A program made the translations under genes and the position numbers. Shown here piece after piece: positions 57,861-64,000 of a stretch of 64,000 bases of DNA. This DNA is from Beverwykella pulmonaria (lineage: Eukaryota; Ascomycota; Dothideomycetes; Pleosporales; Melanommataceae), in NCBI GenBank assembly GCA_001599595.1, contig BCHH01000002.1, forward strand, positions 2,260,053-2,324,052. Reading direction: 5' to 3'. Position 1 is the first letter of the stretch. The number at the start of each line of letters is the position of its first letter. A model generated the notes under the pieces. The model was not told the origin of the DNA and did no database searches. It saw only the letters and a list, made by a program, of their open reading frames with translations.

Positions 57861-58325
57861 TTGCAGGTAAGTCAGTGGTAAGATTGGGTTGCTTTAGGCT
57901 AAGTTACATTGATTTCTATAGGCTTCTTATATGATTTGATTTACTATTTCCAGAAGTCTCACCTTACTTCCATGCACGGGCCATGACCTCTGTGGCGCAG
58001 CTCATTCATTCATAGGGGATGCTGTATCATTCTGAGAATGCCTGGGTACCACCAACGTAAAACATGATACATTAGATACATATAGCGAGAGGCCTTACTG
58101 AACGCCCAATCTATACTGGAATCCGTAACATCTAAATCTGGCAACGTTTATCTTACCATCTTCGTTAATATTAGAACGAGTGCGTAGAAGGGGCGAACTG
58201 CGACATGCGGCGTAGTCAAGGCGTTCCGCCCATAGATAAATAGGCCCCCTACACCCACCCCAAGTAAGTTCGTTTTTACTAACCTATACTTCTTTTCTAT
58301 CCTCTCCTCTGATTACTAGATCACG
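57861..58325. other. promoter region of the adenylation enzyme gene
   Basis: No coding frame supported. A pyrimidine-rich stretch just before the start (58290-58320) and AT-rich sequence around 57940-58080 are seen. It includes the flank of the degraded transposon. Confidence 0.35.
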
Positions 58326-60162
58326 ATGGGTTCCCTACCACTAAACGAGATGCAAACCAAAAAACTTTTCATCAATATCATCGAGGAGAAAGCGAAATGG
58401 CTCGCAGATCACACATTCATGCGCTATCCCACTCCCAACTGGGAAGTTGACGGTTATAAAACCATAACGTGGAGGCAGTATGCAGATGCGATTAATAAGA
58501 CGGCATATTGGATTGATGAGCAGCTCGGGGGGGTAGGGAGGAAGGCAGAGGAGACAGTGGCATACCTGGGGCCGAATGATGCGAGGTATAGTATTATCTT
58601 GCCGGCTATGGTCAAGACGGGTAGGAGGGTACGTTTTTTTCACTGTTTAATTGAGAATTGGAATGGGAGCTGTATTAAGTGGCTGATAGAATGCAGCTCT
58701 TCATACCAGACGGCCGTGTAACGCACAACGGACTACGCAGCCTGATCAAATCCACAAACTGCACCGCGTGGATCCACGCAGGAGATGAAGCAGCAAAGTT
58801 GGCTAAAGAGGTTGACGCTGGGCTAAAGCTCAGTGAGATGCCAAGTTTTGAATGGTGTCTGGAGAGTAAAGATTATGAACATTATCCGTATATTAAGCTG
58901 TTCGAGGAGGCAAAATGGGATATCATACTCATTATTCATACTTCTGGGACTACAGGTGAGTTTTCTGTTGGTTTTGGATGTAGGCTTTACTAAGCAAGGT
59001 GGGAGGCATGCCCAAACCGGTCTATCACACCAATGGCTTCCACAGCTGTGCTAGCACTGTCAATACGCTGTCGCTGAACCACCATCCACGGGGAATCGTC
59101 TATGATGCTTGGATCGGCAAATCAGTGCTCACATCCTGCCCCCCGCAATGGCTCGCCGGAATCCACGTCTACGTTTTTGGGCCCGTCTTCCACGACACAT
59201 CGTCCATCATTCCACCCCCCGACCTGACCATCCTTCCCCCTCCCGTCTTCAAGAAACTTCTGCAAATGAATGTAGTCGACGGTATCACGTGCCCTCCGCA
59301 CACTATCATCCAGCTGTATAAAGATCCTGAGACACAACCGCTCCTCAGGTCGCTCAAATTCGTAGTATACCTCGGCGCTGCGCTCGATCAAACGGTGGGC
59401 GATAGTCTGTGCCAGTACACAAAATTGAGTTGCATCATTGGGAGTACAGAAACAGGGCCGCAGATCGATTTACAGCCCATGGATAGGAAGTTGTGGCATA
59501 CACATGAGTATGTGCCAGAGCAGGGGAGTCGAATGGAACGTGTCCCAGGATCTGGTTTTGCGGGTGACGGATCTGATGATCTTTACGAGCTGGTGCTTGA
59601 GAGGCCAAATGAGAAGGAAAGAGACTTGTTTCAATACGCATTCTGGAATCCTATGTGGAAGGATGCTACACGTGTCGAGACGAAGGAAATGTATGCGCCA
59701 GTCAAGGATGCAGATGGAAGGACGCGATGGGTGTTTAGCACAAGGAAAGACGACCTGACAAAATTGAGTTGGCTCGCTAAATTCCACGCGCAGGAGATCG
59801 AAACTAAGATCCAGAAACATCCAGATGTCCTCCATGTTTTCGTGGGCGGTGAGGGAAGACCGACGCCTTATGTTATCATTGAGCCGAGGGATGGGGCCCT
59901 GGAGAGTAAGTGTGCGGAGGATTTGTTGAGTGAGCTTTATAGGGGTGTAATTGCGAAAAGTAGTAAAGAGGGGATTGAGGAGATTAAGATACCGAAGGAG
60001 ACGGTTATGATTGCGAAAAAGGAGAAGCCATTCAAGTTGAGCGCTAAGCAGACCGTATTGAGGAGTCATGTTCAGGCAGATTATGATGAGGAGATTGAAG
60101 AGGCATACAAGAGATTGAAGAAGGTAAATGGGGCTGAGGAAGGTGTGAGCTTAAGAGGTTAG
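58326..60162 (+). CDS. stand-alone adenylation (ANL/NRPS-like) enzyme
   Basis: Three exons: 58326 to about 58620, a second to 58955, then 59006-60162; about 580 residues. The first junction is unclear: a GTAGGA or GTACGT donor could be used with acceptors near 58678-58690. Adenylation motifs: KTITWRQYADAINKTAYW, AYLGPNDARYSIILPA, the P-loop IHTSGTTG-MPKPVYHT rebuilt by the second splice, SCIIGSTETGPQ, ELVLER and the hinge FSTRKDDLTKLSW. The C-terminal lysine region reads KKEKPFKLSAKQTVLR. Relatives are the A domains of fungal NRPS-like reductases, but here the protein stops soon after the A domain. There is no thiolation motif (LGxDSL) and no reductase or thioesterase domain. It would activate a carboxylic acid as an acyl-adenylate; substrate unknown. 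Confidence 0.82.
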
Positions 60163-62004
60163 ACTGTAGTTTCCAACGTACCTCGGAGAAATTCTGGTGT
60201 AGAAAGGACTAATAGAGTTAGTGATAGATCCTGTATAACAGGACCTGCTTTAACCGCGATCGCTGAGCTGTTTTTCATTTCAGTGCCCACTTAGACTACC
60301 ACCGAGGTTTCTTCAGTCCATCGTCTCACGAACCCGCCGTTCGCCACCACACAAGCCCAAAACATTGTTGAGCGATCCCCAATTTCATCGTGGGTACGTA
60401 CTCTGAATATTATCATGCGTTCACAGACTTCGTCAAAGCTCCGCGCTCTGACAACTCCAAGAGTGTTCCTTGATTATGTCCGTTTTGTTACGAAAACACA
60501 TTTGAATACTGTCAGGCAACCTCTTGGTCACGGTTTCACGGGTCAAAATGATGGTGGCTGTTGAAGACTTAGACGGCTTGAAAGATTCGGTGACGAATGG
60601 GATCCTCCGAAGAAGCGCAGAAAGATACGAGATATCGACATGAGGCGTATCGGAACCGAGCAATTTTAGTGTGAGAAGACGCACAGCGAAAGAAGAACAG
60701 GCTTGATGCACTTTGAGGTGTTTTGTGTAGTTCCATAGGGTGATATTGTCGGGATATCCTGTTTCGCATTGAAATGGATTCGTAAGCCTAGATCTCTAGC
60801 CGTCTGATTTGTGTGAACTGTTATTTAGTGGAAACGTTTAAATGCACTTTTTAATTCGTCATTTGACGAGGTGATGCGATGAAGAGAGTAAGATGAATAG
60901 CTTTGCTAAAGCCCATCATGAATAGACGAATAATTCTGGCCTTTTTACAGTTCAACGTCTTTCCAGAATCTCCTGTTTGTCTACTTAATATAACAATATT
61001 TCGGTTTATTCAAGAGCTAAAACGAGGGTATCATCCAACCCTATAGCCAGTCGGGATTCTTTTGGACCAATACGAAATCTGCGGGTCAACACGAGATATT
61101 TAGGTAGTCACATTCTAGAAAAGCAAAAATCGCATCTGTTACCTACGTGACGCTGGGGGGTATGTTGCTCATATACCCGCCAGTTCTCAGATAACCACAC
61201 GGTTTTCACACGAAACAACCGGGAATACAGTTAGCAGTGTTCCTATCTAAGCTTTGCCAACTCATCCTCCAATCGAGCCGCAGATTCGGATAAGATCATG
61301 ATCTCACAATCCTCCTTCGCCCCCCAAATCGCATGTTGTGTCATATCTACCAAGCCAAGCACTTGATCGTACTTGGCTCGAACGGGCATGCTCGTCGCTG
61401 AATCGCTGACAGTGCAAGTTCCATGCAAGCTAGCGGGTATGTTCCGCAATACGCGCCACTTTATGCATCGCAATGCCCTCCCATAACTCCGTTATTGGAC
61501 CGAGGGTTCCCAAAACTTCTATCAGGCGATTTCTGGTTCTCCAAACGCTAGTTCTTGTTCTCCAACGTCTCTAGACCTGGATTGCGTTGTTGAGCTTGTC
61601 AGGGCTTGCGAATGCTCCGCACTCAAAATACCTGTGGTAGTCAGGGGAGATTGTGCTGCTATTGCTAGAAATACCCTGTTCCCGTAACAAAATGCGATGA
61701 CTGCCTTCAATATATCGCTTACATATGCCAGGAGTCACAGTCATCCCCTTCTCACCAACAAGGCAGACTTGCCTGGGTGGATGCACTCCCCAGATAGGAG
61801 TAGCCCAAGGGGCCGAAAACCTTAACCTTAACCGGACCCTGGACCGTTTGACGACTCTCCAACGCTCAGCCACATGCACTCGCACCGATCGTCTGGGCTT
61901 CCCGTATAATTATAAAGCACATGCCGTTAGCGCCTCATCATGCACCACATCAACTCCAGACGTTGACCTCGTGCTCCTTTGTTCAGTGTCGCACCCACCC
62001 GGCC
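60163..62004. other. 1.8 kb gene-poor region
   Basis: No gene is supported with confidence. A minus-strand frame at 60433-60711 contains HVDISYLSALLRRIPFVTE, which hints at an F-box/LRR-like relic, and a small minus-strand frame lies at 61243-61473 (AIWGAKEDCEIMILSESAA). Both are isolated. The right end should hold the promoter of the Zn2Cys6 gene. Confidence 0.35.
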
Positions 62005-64000
62005 ATGGACGAGACCAAGCTGCGCCAGCTCGAGCGCCAGTACAAGTTGCGCGTGAAGACGGGCTGCGAGACCTGCAGGTAGGCAGCAACCGGTCTAACA
62101 ACCAGACTACCTAGATACTGACTCGACGTTAGACTCCGGCGCGTCAAGTGCGACGAAACCAAGCCAGAATGTCTGAAATGTACAAAAGCCGGTCGGAAAT
62201 GCGAAGGCTACAAACACGTGTCGCGACATTCTCGAGGCAATTCACCCTCTGCTGCTGCGTCGTTTAGAAATCCATCATTCTTGGTTGTCCCACAGAAAAT
62301 ATCTCCCGTCAGCGTGCCAAGAAACCCATCTCGAAGTCTCTCCCCAGATTCTGCCGAGAATCGCTCTTTTTTCTACTTTCGAACTCACACCCTTCCGAAA
62401 TGGACCGAATTCTTCGACTCGGATCTCTGGAGTCAGAAGATTATGCAACTGAGCCATACCGAGCCAGCCATCAAACATGGCATCCTAGCCTTGAGCACCA
62501 TGCATGAACGATTTGAGAGCACCACCCCGATATTTAGCGCCAAAACGAACGATTTTGCTTTCGTGCAGTACATGCAAGCTGTAAAGCATTCAAACGATCT
62601 GCTCACTGCTCACGAAGAGGGGAAAGTTGACCTTGAAAAGGTTCTGATAGCATGCATCATCTTTACATGCTACGAAAACCTCGCAGGCAACTACAGGGCG
62701 GCGAACATGCATTTGCGCAACGGGCTGCGTATTTTGAGTCAACACAAGCGAGGAAGTCCCGTACAGACTCAATCAACAGCGGCGCAGGAGTCCATTGCAA
62801 ATGTTCTGTATCGTTTCGACCTACAGGCTATGACCTTTTCGGACAATGCTTCACCGTACGACTATGGCCTAGACAACTCCCCAGACTGTCCGCAAATTCC
62901 TGAAACATACACTCAGAATGCGAACGCTCGGAACGACCTTGTAGGTCTCTTGCGATGTATGATGTGGATATCCGGCGTCGCAAACATTAACCCACAAGCG
63001 CCGGAGCATCCAACCTGGCTTCGAATATACACACAGTTAATGGGATCGTTCGAGGCATGGGAGGTCACATTCGACAAGTACCAGCAAAATATACCCCCCC
63101 ACGAGCAGGGCGATCCGAAGATTTATGCAGGAAACACCCTTCTGAAGATATACGCGATAATGGCACGCACAATCGTCGCCGCTGGCGCTGGATTGAAGAG
63201 CGAAATGGCTTGGGACTCGCTCGTGGACTCCTTCAAAACAATCGTCGACCTGGCCGAAACCCTACCCACTCTCGCACGCCCAGCATCTCAATCCTCTTCC
63301 ACCACCTCGCCATCCTCTCCTCCGCGCAGTAATCCTGGTACACCGCAGCCACAAGCAGCAAAACACCGTGTTATTGCCCCCAACCCAGCGACAGCCTCAA
63401 CCCCTCCGCCTCCTGGTGCATCAACGCTGGTATTCCTCCCCGACTCGTTCTCGCAAACTCCTACATCGAAGTTCCTCTCCGAATGCATAACTGCCCCAAG
63501 CACGACTCGAGAGCCGGCATCATACTCGCCCCCATTCGACCTTCAACCTATTGTCTCCACTTCTTCCCCACTTCCTAGTACTTCAACGCTAGTCTTTATT
63601 CCCGAAGTAAGCCCTCAACCGCCCGTCCCCCCGACACCCTCTGAGTACGTGGCCCCTCCTCCGGCAAAACGGAAACCATCCTCGTTCTCGCCTTCTTTTG
63701 AACTCTCTCCCATCGTACCGCTATTTGTCACGGCCTGCCGATGTCGAGATCCCATCTTGCGACGACGAGCGATCGCATTTCTCATGAACTGCAGGCGGCG
63801 GGAGGGCGTGTGGGACTCATTTGGCGCGGGCATGGTGGCACTAAATTGCGTGAAGATCGAGGAAGGAATTGACCCGGTTGTCGATCTTGGGCCTGAGAAT
63901 TGGTTGCCGTTGAACCCAAGATGCAAGTCTATGGGCGACATTACCGAGCGGAAGAGAGTGCAAGATGTTTTTGTTCAGGTTAATATGGCGGAACGGCAGA
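62005..64000 (+). CDS. Zn2Cys6 fungal transcription factor (3' truncated)
   Basis: Starts at ATG 62005, first exon 62005-62078, second from 62133 running open to the window end; about 647 residues are visible. The first splice lies inside the zinc cluster and rebuilds CETC-RLRRVKCDETKPECLKCTKAGRKC, six cysteines binding two zincs. A Ser-rich linker is followed by a family-typical middle region (FFDSDLWSQKIMQLSHTEPAIKHGILALS, ACIIFTCYENLAGNYRAANMHLRNGL) of the kind found in C6 regulators with a weak transcription-factor domain. A Pro/Ser/Thr-rich region at about 410-560 is probably disordered. The 3' end lies outside the window. Target genes are unknown; the nearest candidate is the adenylation enzyme 1.8 kb away. 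Confidence 0.9.

Noticed and set aside
1..64000. A secondary-metabolite gene cluster around the adenylation enzyme
   Set aside because: No other backbone, tailoring enzyme or dedicated transporter lies next to it; one regulator 1.8 kb away is not enough.

Overview
The window is eukaryotic nuclear DNA from a filamentous ascomycete (Pezizomycotina). Genes carry short introns, mostly about 45-130 bp, with GT...AG ends. Several families are typical of these fungi: HET, DUF1996, DUF3431, DUF2235, a Zn2Cys6 regulator and a HeLo-domain protein. I cannot place it more precisely; Dothideomycetes or a related class is a guess. One assembly gap of 36 N lies at 16906-16941.

Left half (1-30 kb), accessory in character. 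A NAPE-PLD-like metallo-beta-lactamase gene (691-2153) is followed by a very large multidomain gene (3043-8214). Spliced, that gene joins a B-box-like zinc finger, a GBP-like P-loop GTPase, a RING finger, a patatin phospholipase and two ubiquitin-interacting motifs. Next come an SDR relic, a secreted DUF1996 protein, a HET-domain gene, a PD-(D/E)XK-like gene beside a palindromic repeat that encloses the gap, a decayed aspartic-protease-like gene, a DUF3431 protein, a DUF2235 hydrolase, a second nuclease-fold candidate with a poly-threonine tract, and a cysteine-rich membrane protein. Between them lie long gene-poor stretches with degraded mobile-element sequence.

Right half (30-57 kb), mostly conserved housekeeping genes, densely packed and often in divergent pairs: prephenate dehydrogenase and ribosomal protein uS11; a metallophosphatase; a HeLo-pseudokinase; profilin; an RNPS1-like SR protein; CDK11 and NDUFAF7; an MFS transporter; a PA-TM-RING E3 ligase; a Vnx1-type vacuolar cation exchanger and proteasome ATPase Rpt6. 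The last 7 kb hold a degraded Tc1/mariner element, a stand-alone adenylation enzyme and a Zn2Cys6 transcription factor cut by the window end.

Most promising for new biology: the GTPase-RING-patatin-UIM protein at 3043-8214 and the HeLo-pseudokinase at 34942-36984. The second resembles the membrane-killing domain plus pseudokinase layout of MLKL. With the HET gene, they make three candidate fungal immunity or cell-death proteins within 34 kb. Gene models were spliced by eye; exon edges are sequence-supported but not confirmed by transcripts.
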